From Ignavibacteria bacterium UBA4661 (GTDB taxonomy: Bacteria > Bacteroidota > Ignavibacteria > Kapaibacteriales > UBA4661): 15,557 nucleotides of DNA. Below the pieces are notes generated by a model, which did not search any database, had not been told where the DNA came from, and was given only the letters and a program-made list of their open reading frames with translations. The DNA is taken from the NCBI GenBank assembly GCA_002405405.1, contig DHLT01000141.1, positions 1-15,557 on the forward strand, in the 5' to 3' direction. Numbering within the stretch: position 1 is the stretch's first letter; each line of letters starts with the position of its first letter. Both the position numbers and the translations under genes were made by a program. Positions 7,834-15,557 of this stretch are shown here, piece by piece.

Positions 7834-9711
7834 ATGAAACGATACGGTATGCAACAACCACGTATGATGTATGTGAGCATCGGGCTTGCCCTAATGTGGA
7901 TAGTTAATCTTTCTGCACAGATCGGTGGTGTTACTTCCGGCGGCAATACCAGTATGGAAGACATGATGCGCTTGATGCAATTGTCGTCATCGAATTCATC
8001 GGGTGTTGTGGCATCAAGCGAGCCAATTGACGATATTATCAACCCAGCAGAATATCGGGTTGGTCCGGGCGACGTGTTGGTCTATGTTTCTCCGGATATG
8101 CGCGAGCAAACGATTACGATCACACCTGAGAATACATTGATTTTACCACGCTTTGGCGACATTAATGTGCAAGGGAAAACACTGCAACAAGTCAAAGCAG
8201 ATGTACAACGATTAGTTAGTGAGCGTATCAGTGGTGCAAAAGCATATATCATTCTGCAAAAACCTCGCATCGTGTATGTAACGGTACGTGGTAATGTTGC
8301 CCGTCAAGGATCATACACGGCACCTGCTTCGATGCGTGCATCAACCTTTGTTGAGTTGGTAAAAAATGGAACATTGAATATCCAAACGAATAATCAACAA
8401 GCAAGGACACCATCGCAACAAGCTAAACAAAACGAACAGCAACTCATTACGCTCTCGACAGGATATTATATTTGCCCCCATTCTGTGCGTTCGATGTCGC
8501 TCTTTCGCCGCGATGGCACAGCAGAAACAATCGATGCTATTGCTTCATCGCTTGGTATCAAGGGGAGCGATGTGTTATTGCGCGAGGGTGATGAAATTTA
8601 TATTCCTTATGAGCCGGAGAATTATCCGCAAATTTCTAGCGGTGGTAAGGTTCGTCGTCCTACTATTCTACCCTATCGCAAAGGTGATAAGTTGTCCTTT
8701 TTGTGGAAAGCAGGATATGGTTTTGCAGAGGATGCCGACACAACACAAGTAAGCGTGTATTATCCCAACGAACAACAGCCACAAAAAGTGTCGATTACAA
8801 CATTGCGCAGTGGTATTCTTGATCGTGAAATTCCGGCAGGTACAAAAATCGTTGCCGAGCGGCGTATTTCTGCCGGGGAAGACATGGTTATTTTCAGTGT
8901 AACGGGGCAAGTACAATCACCTGGGACTGTATCGCTTCCGAAGTCGCGCGCCCGCTTGAAAACAGCTCTCGAATCCGCCGGTGGCATGCTGAATGATGCG
9001 TATCCTCCACTTGCCTATATCGTGCGCAAGGATATGCTCAGCAAGAATACCGGTGCAGAATATGAGCTTGCTCAAAGTATGTTGTCAAGCGATCTGACTG
9101 CTTTTGACACAGCGCGTTATAAAATGGATATTCTCCTTCGTCGACCAATGGTATCCTGTAATATCGAAGCGGCTCTGCGCGATAGTCTCGGCAAAGATAA
9201 TATCGAGATTCAACAAGGAGATATGATTGTTATACCAACGAATCCGAATAATGTCTATGTATTCGGTGGTGTAAATAAACCGGGCTTTGTTACCTACGAA
9301 AAGGGTAAGGATATGGCATGGTATATTGCGCAAGCAGGCGGATACAGCGGATTTTCAGAGAGAGAACGGACGCGTATTATCAAAGGTACACTGCGTAATT
9401 GGGTTGATCCAAAAGAGAATAGTTTGATTGAATCCGGTGATCAAATTTTTGTACCACGTCAGCCGGATTACCCACCAACCTTGGCATTGCAAAAGCGTTC
9501 GACGGATATTCAAGAGACGCTGGCAAAAATTCAAGAAATGGGCGTGAAAGTGCAAGAGGAAGGTGTGCGAGTCCAACGAGAAAACTTGCTCAAAACAATC
9601 GAACTACAAGAGGGTGCGCTTTCCTTGCAAAAGTGGGGGTTAATTATCGGGTTGATTAGCACGATTATCAGTGGAATAGTACTCTATACCACTATCAACA
9701 AACAACCGTAA
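7834..9711 (+). CDS. Wza-type polysaccharide export protein with SLBB domains
   Basis: This 625-aa protein is an outer-membrane polysaccharide secretin-like exporter. From the ATG at 7834 there is a basic start, a hydrophobic stretch (MMYVSIGLALMWIVNL) and a likely signal-peptidase I site after LSA; there is no lipobox Cys. A Poly_export domain begins near residue 70 (YRVGPGDVLVYVS). SLBB-type beta-grasp domains follow near 146 (VTVRGNVARQGSY), 351 (FSVTGQVQSPGTVSLP) and 472 (VFGGVNKPGFVTY). Residues about 549-600 are a Gln/Glu-rich predicted coiled coil, then one membrane helix (WGLIIGLISTIISGIVLY, from 601) and a short tail. The gene is longer than E. coli wza (379 aa) and lacks a Wzc-type partner next to it. 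The open frame extends upstream to 7726 but would cover the end of wecB. No Shine-Dalgarno precedes the chosen start; ATGs at 7849 and 7864 are alternatives that keep the signal peptide. Confidence 0.88.
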   Translation: MKRYGMQQPRMMYVSIGLALMWIVNLSAQIGGVTSGGNTSMEDMMRLMQLSSSNSSGVVASSEPIDDIINPAEYRVGPGDVLVYVSPDMREQTITITPENTLILPRFGDINVQGKTLQQVKADVQRLVSERISGAKAYIILQKPRIVYVTVRGNVARQGSYTAPASMRASTFVELVKNGTLNIQTNNQQARTPSQQAKQNEQQLITLSTGYYICPHSVRSMSLFRRDGTAETIDAIASSLGIKGSDVLLREGDEIYIPYEPENYPQISSGGKVRRPTILPYRKGDKLSFLWKAGYGFAEDADTTQVSVYYPNEQQPQKVSITTLRSGILDREIPAGTKIVAERRISAGEDMVIFSVTGQVQSPGTVSLPKSRARLKTALESAGGMLNDAYPPLAYIVRKDMLSKNTGAEYELAQSMLSSDLTAFDTARYKMDILLRRPMVSCNIEAALRDSLGKDNIEIQQGDMIVIPTNPNNVYVFGGVNKPGFVTYEKGKDMAWYIAQAGGYSGFSERERTRIIKGTLRNWVDPKENSLIESGDQIFVPRQPDYPPTLALQKRSTDIQETLAKIQEMGVKVQEEGVRVQRENLLKTIELQEGALSLQKWGLIIGLISTIISGIVLYTTINKQP

Positions 9712-9766
9712 GTTGTAACAATAGCTCAACTTAATATTCAAAGTGAATAACAATCCTCTAAAAACA

Positions 9767-9798
9767 ATGGCTATCTTCTCATGCGAGGAGATAGCCAT
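9767..9798 (-). terminator. Intrinsic terminator of the small secreted-protein gene
   Basis: Bases 9767-9780 and 9785-9798 form a 14-bp stem with one G-U wobble and an ATGC tetraloop. On the minus strand the stem is followed by TGTTTTTAG, so it mainly terminates the gene ending at 9825. On the plus strand there is no T-run after it, so any effect on the exporter transcript would be weaker, though convergent genes often share such hairpins. A smaller inverted repeat (TAAGTTG at 9709-9715, CAACTTA at 9727-9733) overlaps the exporter stop codon. Confidence 0.75.
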
Positions 9799-9824
9799 AT
9801 GAATACGACACGCGAAAAAAGAGA

Positions 9825-10022
9825 TTAGCTTTTCGCTGTTGCTTTAGCTACATCTTTTTTCTCTGACTTTTTGGTCGATGCTTTTGCTGATGCTTTTTTG
9901 CTTGTTGTACAGCAAGAGCCGCCATCGGCGCAATTATCTTTTTTGCCATCATGCGCAAAGCCTGCGCTTACGGATGCGATACCAACCACAGCAATCAATG
10001 CCAATGTGCGAAGAGTTTTCAT
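9825..10022 (-). CDS. Small secreted Cys/Lys-rich protein
   Basis: The 65-aa product starts with a textbook signal peptide: basic MKTLR, hydrophobic core LALIAVVGIASVSA, and a probable cleavage after GFA. The mature part of about 42 residues has a His-Asp start, a CADGGSCC cluster with three cysteines, and a low-complexity Lys/Ala/Ser tail. A good Shine-Dalgarno (AAAGGA) lies at proper spacing before the ATG at 10022, and a strong terminator follows the stop, so it is probably a single-gene unit. I do not recognise the family. The cysteines could bind metal or form disulfides in the periplasm; the basic tail could bind acidic polymers. These roles are inference. Confidence 0.72.
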   Translation of the reverse strand: MKTLRTLALIAVVGIASVSAGFAHDGKKDNCADGGSCCTTSKKASAKASTKKSEKKDVAKATAKS

Positions 10023-10334
10023 AGAAATCCTTTCAAGGAAATATGGTACAACGGTGAATTGAGTTTGTTTACTGATATTGAGTTCTTAATACTAACGAAG
10101 AAGCAAAAGTACGAGAAAAACTTACAACACCACATAGATACGGAGGAGAATTTTATTTCAAGCAGAAGATGTTACTCGACAGCATTACAGACTTCTTTTA
10201 CCAATTTGGGATGCAGATTCTTATTGCCATATATTTAAGATGGTATGCATAAGTATGTGTATTGTTGGGCAGATACTGCGTACTTTCATACAGTAACTTA
10301 GCGAAAGCATAGGCACAGACTAATCGTTCAAACT
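10023..10334. other. Intergenic region with no confirmed gene
   Basis: This AT-rich stretch of 312 nt separates two minus-strand genes. It holds the ribosome-binding site of the small secreted protein at its left edge and must carry that gene's promoter, but I find no convincing -35/-10 pair. On the plus strand a GGAGGAG (10142-10148) sits 20 nt before an ATG that opens a 27-codon frame (10169-10252). That spacing is too long for an ordinary start, so I do not call a gene. No tRNA-like cloverleaf and no clear terminator for the cytochrome gene was seen. Confidence 0.5.
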
Positions 10335-11336
10335 TCAAGGAGTATTCTGCGCTGTTTTCTTGCCTGCCGAGACAAAGCGTTCAACTTGATTTTGTGCGGG
10401 TTTGATCGTCCGCATATAGCTATAGATAGCGCGTAGGTCATGGTCAGTCATGCCCGCATACATCGTCCAAGGCATGATGGTTTGAAATTCTCCTTTGCCT
10501 ACACGCGTAGTAGTAACCTGTGTTGTATCTGCATACGATTTAAACCGTGTGAGAAACTGTTCCTCGCTCCACGAACCAATGCCGGTAGCATGAGGCGTGA
10601 TATTCGGTGAGCGCAGGAGCGAACCATCTGGCATGGGGAATTCTCGTCCACCGGCAAATGGATCACCAACCGGACTGCCATCAATATAGTTGGTGTGGCA
10701 ATCGCTACAGGAAGAGGCGGTAACAAGATATTTTCCGTAGGCAACCATATCGGTTGGTGCAGGTCGTGCAGGCAACGATGGTTTGGTGGGAATAGTGTTG
10801 ATAATCAGCGACATCGGGAAATCGGATGTTGAAGGTTCGGTGCGGTGTTCAATCGGTTGGAGTGTGCGGATATAGGCAATGACGGCATAGATATCTTCTT
10901 TATCCATATGACCAAAATTCGGATGGGGCATAATTGGAAAGAGTGCGCGTCCGTCTTTACCAACTCCTGAGGTAATAGCGCGGAAAATTTCACCATCGCT
11001 CCATGTACCAAGATTTGCGGGTGTAATGTTGCTGGAAATATATCGTCCGGGTAAGCCGACTTTTTGGTCGAACACTTCGCCACCGCGTCCTTCTGTGCCG
11101 GCAACCAAAGGTCCTGAAAACTTACTCCAATCGCGTTGTGAATGGCAATCCACACACACTGTAACATGGTACGCCAAGTATTAGCCTCGTGCTATGCGGT
11201 CGGGAGTACGCTCTACCACAAGTTCTGGTGCAGGACCTACATTGGGCAGAGCAAATTTGACATAGCCGATAAGTCCACCGAGAGCAAGAACGATGCCTCC
11301 GACCACGAAGAGGACAATGCGCAGAAATATATTCAT
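10335..11336 (-). pseudogene. Membrane-anchored diheme cytochrome c interrupted by an in-frame TAA
   Basis: On the minus strand from the ATG at 11336, one frame encodes an N-terminal membrane anchor (IVLFVVGGIVLALGGLIGYV), a conserved linker (LPNVGPAPELVVERTPDRIARG), then TAA at 11183-11181 as codon 52, and continues in the same frame with YLAYHVTVCVDCHSQRDWSKF to the TGA at 10335. Two CxxCH heme sites are present, CVDCH (61-65) and CSDCH (210-214, counting the stop as 52), with Met-containing axial-ligand regions (IMPHPNFGHM, IMPWTMYAGM). Without the stop it would be a typical inner-membrane-anchored diheme electron carrier of about 333 aa. The stop replaces a position that in such proteins is usually Glu or Lys (RGxYLA), one base from GAA or AAA. 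A restart at the TTG at 11177 would give 280 aa with both hemes but no export signal, and heme attachment needs export. It may be a recent pseudogene, a sequencing error, or a read-through case. Confidence 0.8.
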
Positions 11337-11393
11337 AGTTAAAACGTAAAAATGGTGTGAGGAATGAGGATGGAAAATTGTAATGCGGAGACA

Positions 11394-11431
11394 GTTATAC
11401 AAAGATTGCCGATGGTGATGCTTTCGAAAGC
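11394..11431 (-). promoter_or_regulatory. Candidate promoter element and 12-bp palindrome upstream of the cytochrome gene
   Basis: In the 308-nt divergent gap between the cytochrome c and acyltransferase genes, GCTTTCGAAAGC at 11420-11431 is a perfect 12-nt palindrome. On the minus strand a TATAAC hexamer (11399-11394) lies 20 nt downstream of it and about 58 nt before the cytochrome start. That puts the palindrome over or beside the -35 region, a normal place for an operator. No good -35 hexamer is present. The rest of the gap (11432-11644) shows no gene and no clear promoter for the acyltransferase. Confidence 0.3.
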
Positions 11432-11644
11432 CAATATGCAAGAATAAAAAAATCAAGTGAGTTTCAATCCTTTCTTTTAAAGCATGGGGGAAGTGATTGC
11501 AACTATGTTAGTGCTTTGTCGTACACTTATCGTATGCTCTTCTAATCCTGATGAGATGTATACCACACTATTTATTTCCATGATTGATTTTGAGTCCTTC
11601 TGGTTGTCGACTACCTTTCACAGCATATTTTTCTCATCATCACT

Positions 11645-12778
11645 ATGAACTCTTTTGTCAGTCAAAAATTTCGATTCTGGTCATTTGTCTCCATGCTTCT
11701 GCTTGTCTTTGTTCATGGGTATAATGTCGAAGGTCGTTATCTCCAACCCATGACGACGATTCAAGAGCTAATAAATGTGAGTGCTTTTTTTCAGTACTTC
11801 ACTGCCAACGGGCTTTTTCGGTTTCGAATCCCGATGCTTTTTGTCATTTCCGGATATCTCTTTGCCATGGGCGATACAACTGCCCATGCAGTGCGTATTC
11901 GAAAACGTATTCGCACCTTGTTGGTTCCGTATGTCCTCTGGGGAATAATCGCACTTGGTATCACATGGCTTTTTCAGTTCACTGCTTGGGGGCAATGGGC
12001 AATCACAACAGCATCTCTTTGGGGTGAAAGTTATACACCGATTGAGCAACGTTCATGGCACGATATTGCTATTCGTTGGGTATTCTATCCTTTGGCGTTT
12101 CAGTTATGGTTTATTCGATGTTTGTTCATGTACAATCTCCTCTATCCCTTTTTTGTCACTATTCTCCAAAAAGCACCGAAAACATGGTTTAGCATTGTGG
12201 GTATTGTATGGTTATTAATGATGCATTTTTATATCGTTGAAGGCGAAGGTCTCCTATTTTTTACACTAGGAATATGGATGCAAAAAAATAATATCTCACT
12301 AGAGCAACCACGCACGTGGATGCGTCTGTCTTTGATGGGACCACTGTGGATTGTTTTGCTTTTTATCAAAACATGGCTTGCCTTCAATGGCAAGGCATGG
12401 ATAGGTGACTTTGCGACGGAGTCAATATTGATTCTACTGCACAAAAGCACGGTGGTTCTTGGACTTATTGTGTGCTGGTTTGGTAGCGATATGGTTGTCC
12501 GAGGAGCAATGAGAAAACAATGGTTTGTTTGGTGCTCGAGCTTTTCGTTTATCGTGTATGCTTTGCATGTGCCGCTGATTAATTATATGATTGAGCCTTC
12601 GCTTGTTCTGCTCAGAAGTACCATGGTAGCGAGCATACTCTCCTATCTCTTACTGCCTGTTATGGTCATTGCGATATGTATTAGTGTTGGTTTTATTCTA
12701 CGAACACTATTGCCCTCTGTTTATGCTATTCTTACAGGTGATAGAGGTATAAAAGAACAGTCACACAAGGCAGTATGA
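11645..12778 (+). CDS. Integral-membrane acyltransferase (Acyltransferase_3 family)
   Basis: The 377-aa protein is built of about ten hydrophobic segments typical of the OafA/OatA/WecH type of O-acyltransferase, which transfers acetyl or other acyl groups to cell-surface sugars. Family landmarks are the early His in the first membrane segment (LLLVFVHG, His24), a membrane-edge stretch RFRIPMLFVISGYLFA (about 59-74), and a basic loop running into RTLLVPYVLWG (about 90-100). There is no C-terminal SGNH esterase domain. No Shine-Dalgarno precedes the ATG at 11645, but it is the first start in the open frame and leaves a short cytosolic tail before the first helix. It stands alone, between the divergent cytochrome gene and a convergent phosphohexomutase gene. 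Decoration of the glycan exported by the nearby Wza-type protein is plausible; substrate and acyl group are not visible from sequence. Confidence 0.85.
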   Translation: MNSFVSQKFRFWSFVSMLLLVFVHGYNVEGRYLQPMTTIQELINVSAFFQYFTANGLFRFRIPMLFVISGYLFAMGDTTAHAVRIRKRIRTLLVPYVLWGIIALGITWLFQFTAWGQWAITTASLWGESYTPIEQRSWHDIAIRWVFYPLAFQLWFIRCLFMYNLLYPFFVTILQKAPKTWFSIVGIVWLLMMHFYIVEGEGLLFFTLGIWMQKNNISLEQPRTWMRLSLMGPLWIVLLFIKTWLAFNGKAWIGDFATESILILLHKSTVVLGLIVCWFGSDMVVRGAMRKQWFVWCSSFSFIVYALHVPLINYMIEPSLVLLRSTMVASILSYLLLPVMVIAICISVGFILRTLLPSVYAILTGDRGIKEQSHKAV

Positions 12779-12803
12779 ATCTGATAAGTTCAGAAATAGA
12801 CTG

Positions 12804-12847
12804 TAAAAAAAAACGCCCTATATCGTCGTGACTAGGGCGGTTTTTTC
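12804..12847. terminator. Bidirectional terminator between convergent genes
   Basis: CGCCCTA (12814-12820) pairs perfectly with TAGGGCG (12833-12839) around a 12-nt loop. A run of nine A (12805-12813) precedes the stem and six T (12841-12846) follow it, so a GC-rich hairpin with a U-tract is made in either direction. It lies between the acyltransferase stop (12778) and the phosphohexomutase stop (12867) and should serve both. Confidence 0.85.
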
Positions 12848-12866
12848 ATTGCTACAGCTATTAATG

Positions 12867-14261
12867 CTATTTCAGCTTTAAGCCTTCATCTAAAAGCTCA
12901 TTGACTTGTGTCATGTTCTCTGCTTCGGCATAAAAGCGTACTAGTGGTTCTGTACCTGATGCGCGAATAAGCAACCAACCACCTTTGACAAAAAATTTAT
13001 AACCATCACGAGTTTCAATACGTTCGACATCATAGCGACCCAATTTTTTAGGACTACGTGCCGCCGCTTTAAGAATATCTTGTTTGGTCTTTTGCGTTAC
13101 ACGCACATCGCGGCGACGATAACGATGAACACCAAACTCTGCTTCAAGTTCATCAACGAGAACGCTTAAAGGTTTCTTCGTTACGGCAACCATCTCCAAA
13201 AGAAGCAGTCCATTGAAGAGACCATCGCGCTCGGGAATATGAACAATCGTACCTAAGCCGCCAGACTCTTCGCCGCCGATGAGAACCTTCTCGGTCGCCA
13301 TCAGTTTGCTAACATGCTTGAACCCAACAGCAGTTTCGACAAGTGGGATATTGTGCTTTGCACAATAGAGATTTACCATCGAGGTCAGGGCAACATTTTT
13401 AGCAACTAAGCCGCGTTTTTTCTTGTTCTCGTAGAGGTATTTCATCAGGAGAACAAAAATTTTGTGTGAATCGACAAAGTTACCTTTTTCATCAAATGCG
13501 CCGATTCGGTCGGCATCGCCATCGGTAGCAAGACCAATTGCGTACTGCCCTGATTTCATGCGCTCCATGAGCTGTGGGAGATATTCTGCCATTGGCTCAG
13601 GATGGTGTAAGTCGCCAAAAGAGGGATTGAAATCGGCATGAATTTCATCAACATCGTGGAGTAATTCTTTTATCGTGTAAATACCCGAACCGTGCATAGG
13701 ATCATACATTACTTTCAATTTTGCAGCACTGATAGCATCAAAATCAATTTTGCGTTTGATATAGCGTAAATATGACTCTTTTGCGTCGAAGTATTTTACT
13801 GTTTTCTCCTTGACATACTCTTCAATGGCTTTGATTTTGATGTCAGACTTTTTCGCTACGATACCTTCTAACTCTTTTTCAAGAGCTGCGATCTGTTCGG
13901 GAAAAGCAGGTCCACCGATATTGCTCTTGAGCTTGTAACCAAGGTATTCGGCAGGATTATGGCTCGCCGTAATAATCACACCGAGTGTTGCTTTCTTTTG
14001 TTTGGTTGCAAAAGATACTTGCGGTGTCGAAGAAATCTTATCGGTTAGATGTACGACAACACCTTTTGAAGCCATCACACAAGCGGCTTCGGCGGCGAAT
14101 TCTTTGGACAGGAATCGCGCATCGTAGCCAATCACCACCGTAGGTTTCTTTTCGAGTTTTTTTGCGTAGAGTGCTGTTGCAAGTGCAACATAGCGTACAT
14201 TTTCAAAAGTATAGTCGCGGGCAATAATGCCACGCCAGCCATCTGTTCCAAAGACAATCAT
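12867..14261 (-). CDS. Phosphoglucomutase/phosphomannomutase family protein
   Basis: The 464-aa product is an alpha-D-phosphohexomutase, which moves phosphate between C1 and C6 of a hexose phosphate through a phosphoserine. All four active-site elements are intact: phosphoserine loop TASHNPAEY (Ser100), Mg2+-binding DGDADR (247-252), sugar-binding GGEESGG (329-335) and phosphate-binding RASGTEP (433-439). The start FGTDGWRGI is typical of the family. Motifs do not decide between glucose, mannose and glucosamine phosphates, so no symbol is given. It follows eno by 53 nt on the same strand with no terminator between, so the two are probably co-transcribed. Only a distant GGA precedes the ATG at 14261. 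It could supply hexose-1-phosphates for the nucleotide sugars used by rfbB and wecB products. Confidence 0.92.
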   Translation of the reverse strand: MIVFGTDGWRGIIARDYTFENVRYVALATALYAKKLEKKPTVVIGYDARFLSKEFAAEAACVMASKGVVVHLTDKISSTPQVSFATKQKKATLGVIITASHNPAEYLGYKLKSNIGGPAFPEQIAALEKELEGIVAKKSDIKIKAIEEYVKEKTVKYFDAKESYLRYIKRKIDFDAISAAKLKVMYDPMHGSGIYTIKELLHDVDEIHADFNPSFGDLHHPEPMAEYLPQLMERMKSGQYAIGLATDGDADRIGAFDEKGNFVDSHKIFVLLMKYLYENKKKRGLVAKNVALTSMVNLYCAKHNIPLVETAVGFKHVSKLMATEKVLIGGEESGGLGTIVHIPERDGLFNGLLLLEMVAVTKKPLSVLVDELEAEFGVHRYRRRDVRVTQKTKQDILKAAARSPKKLGRYDVERIETRDGYKFFVKGGWLLIRASGTEPLVRFYAEAENMTQVNELLDEGLKLK

Positions 14262-14314
14262 AGGTCAATTCCAAAAGGGTGAAATAAAATTGATGATTTT
14301 TTTGCTGACTACAA

Positions 14315-15557
<1,243 letters not shown>

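Noticed and set aside
9951..10238. 95-aa plus-strand frame opposite the small secreted protein
   Set aside because: No ribosome-binding site, unusual composition and half of it antisense to a gene with a signal peptide and good start signals.
10169..10252. 27-codon hydrophobic frame (begins MLLDSITDFFYQFG) after GGAGGAG
   Set aside because: The purine box is 20 nt from the ATG, too far for normal initiation, and there is no other coding evidence.
10805..11167. 120-aa minus-strand frame inside the cytochrome gene
   Set aside because: It overlaps the heme-bearing frame, which carries clear family motifs on both sides of the stop; this is a shadow frame, not evidence of a frameshift.

Overview
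The window reads as ordinary chromosomal DNA of a free-living Gram-negative bacterium, most likely of the Bacteroidota/Chlorobiota/Kapabacteria (FCB) group. The main pointers are a long SecA (1060 aa) with the roughly 110-residue insertion in its preprotein-binding region that is usual for that group, a Wza-type exporter with a Sec signal peptide (implying an outer membrane), and several starts with little or no Shine-Dalgarno sequence. The taxonomic call is an inference. I see no tRNA, rRNA, IS element, phage gene or CRISPR array.

Layout. (1) Positions 1-1290: the 3' end of a plus-strand gene and its terminator, then two minus-strand genes: a small unknown protein (1290-1033) and a degenerate 3-hydroxyacyl-CoA dehydrogenase-like protein (937-119). 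(2) Positions 1504-5538: a plus-strand pair, secA and a suhB-like inositol monophosphatase, 6 nt apart. (3) Positions 5652-9711: a plus-strand surface-polysaccharide set, rfbB (dTDP-glucose 4,6-dehydratase), wecB (UDP-GlcNAc 2-epimerase, start/stop overlap with rfbB) and a Wza/SLBB polysaccharide-export protein. (4) Positions 9767-11336, minus strand: a small secreted Cys/Lys-rich protein with its terminator, and a membrane-anchored diheme cytochrome c whose frame is broken by one in-frame TAA. (5) Positions 11645-12778, plus strand: an integral-membrane acyltransferase. (6) Positions 12867-15557, minus strand: a phosphohexomutase downstream of enolase (5' end of eno outside the window), facing the acyltransferase across a bidirectional terminator.

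Functional reading. The rfbB-wecB-exporter cluster supplies nucleotide-sugar precursors (dTDP-4-keto-6-deoxyglucose, UDP-ManNAc) and an export channel for a surface glycan. The acyltransferase could decorate that glycan and the phosphohexomutase could feed its sugar phosphates, although neither is in the same transcription unit. SecA, SuhB and enolase are housekeeping.

No novel multi-gene system is convincingly visible. The items most worth a second look are the in-frame stop in the cytochrome c gene, the 3-hydroxyacyl-CoA dehydrogenase homologue that lacks its NAD-binding and catalytic signatures, the damaged zinc motif at the SecA C-terminus, a substitution in the mobile catalytic loop of enolase, and the unusual coiled-coil plus membrane-helix C-terminus of the exporter.
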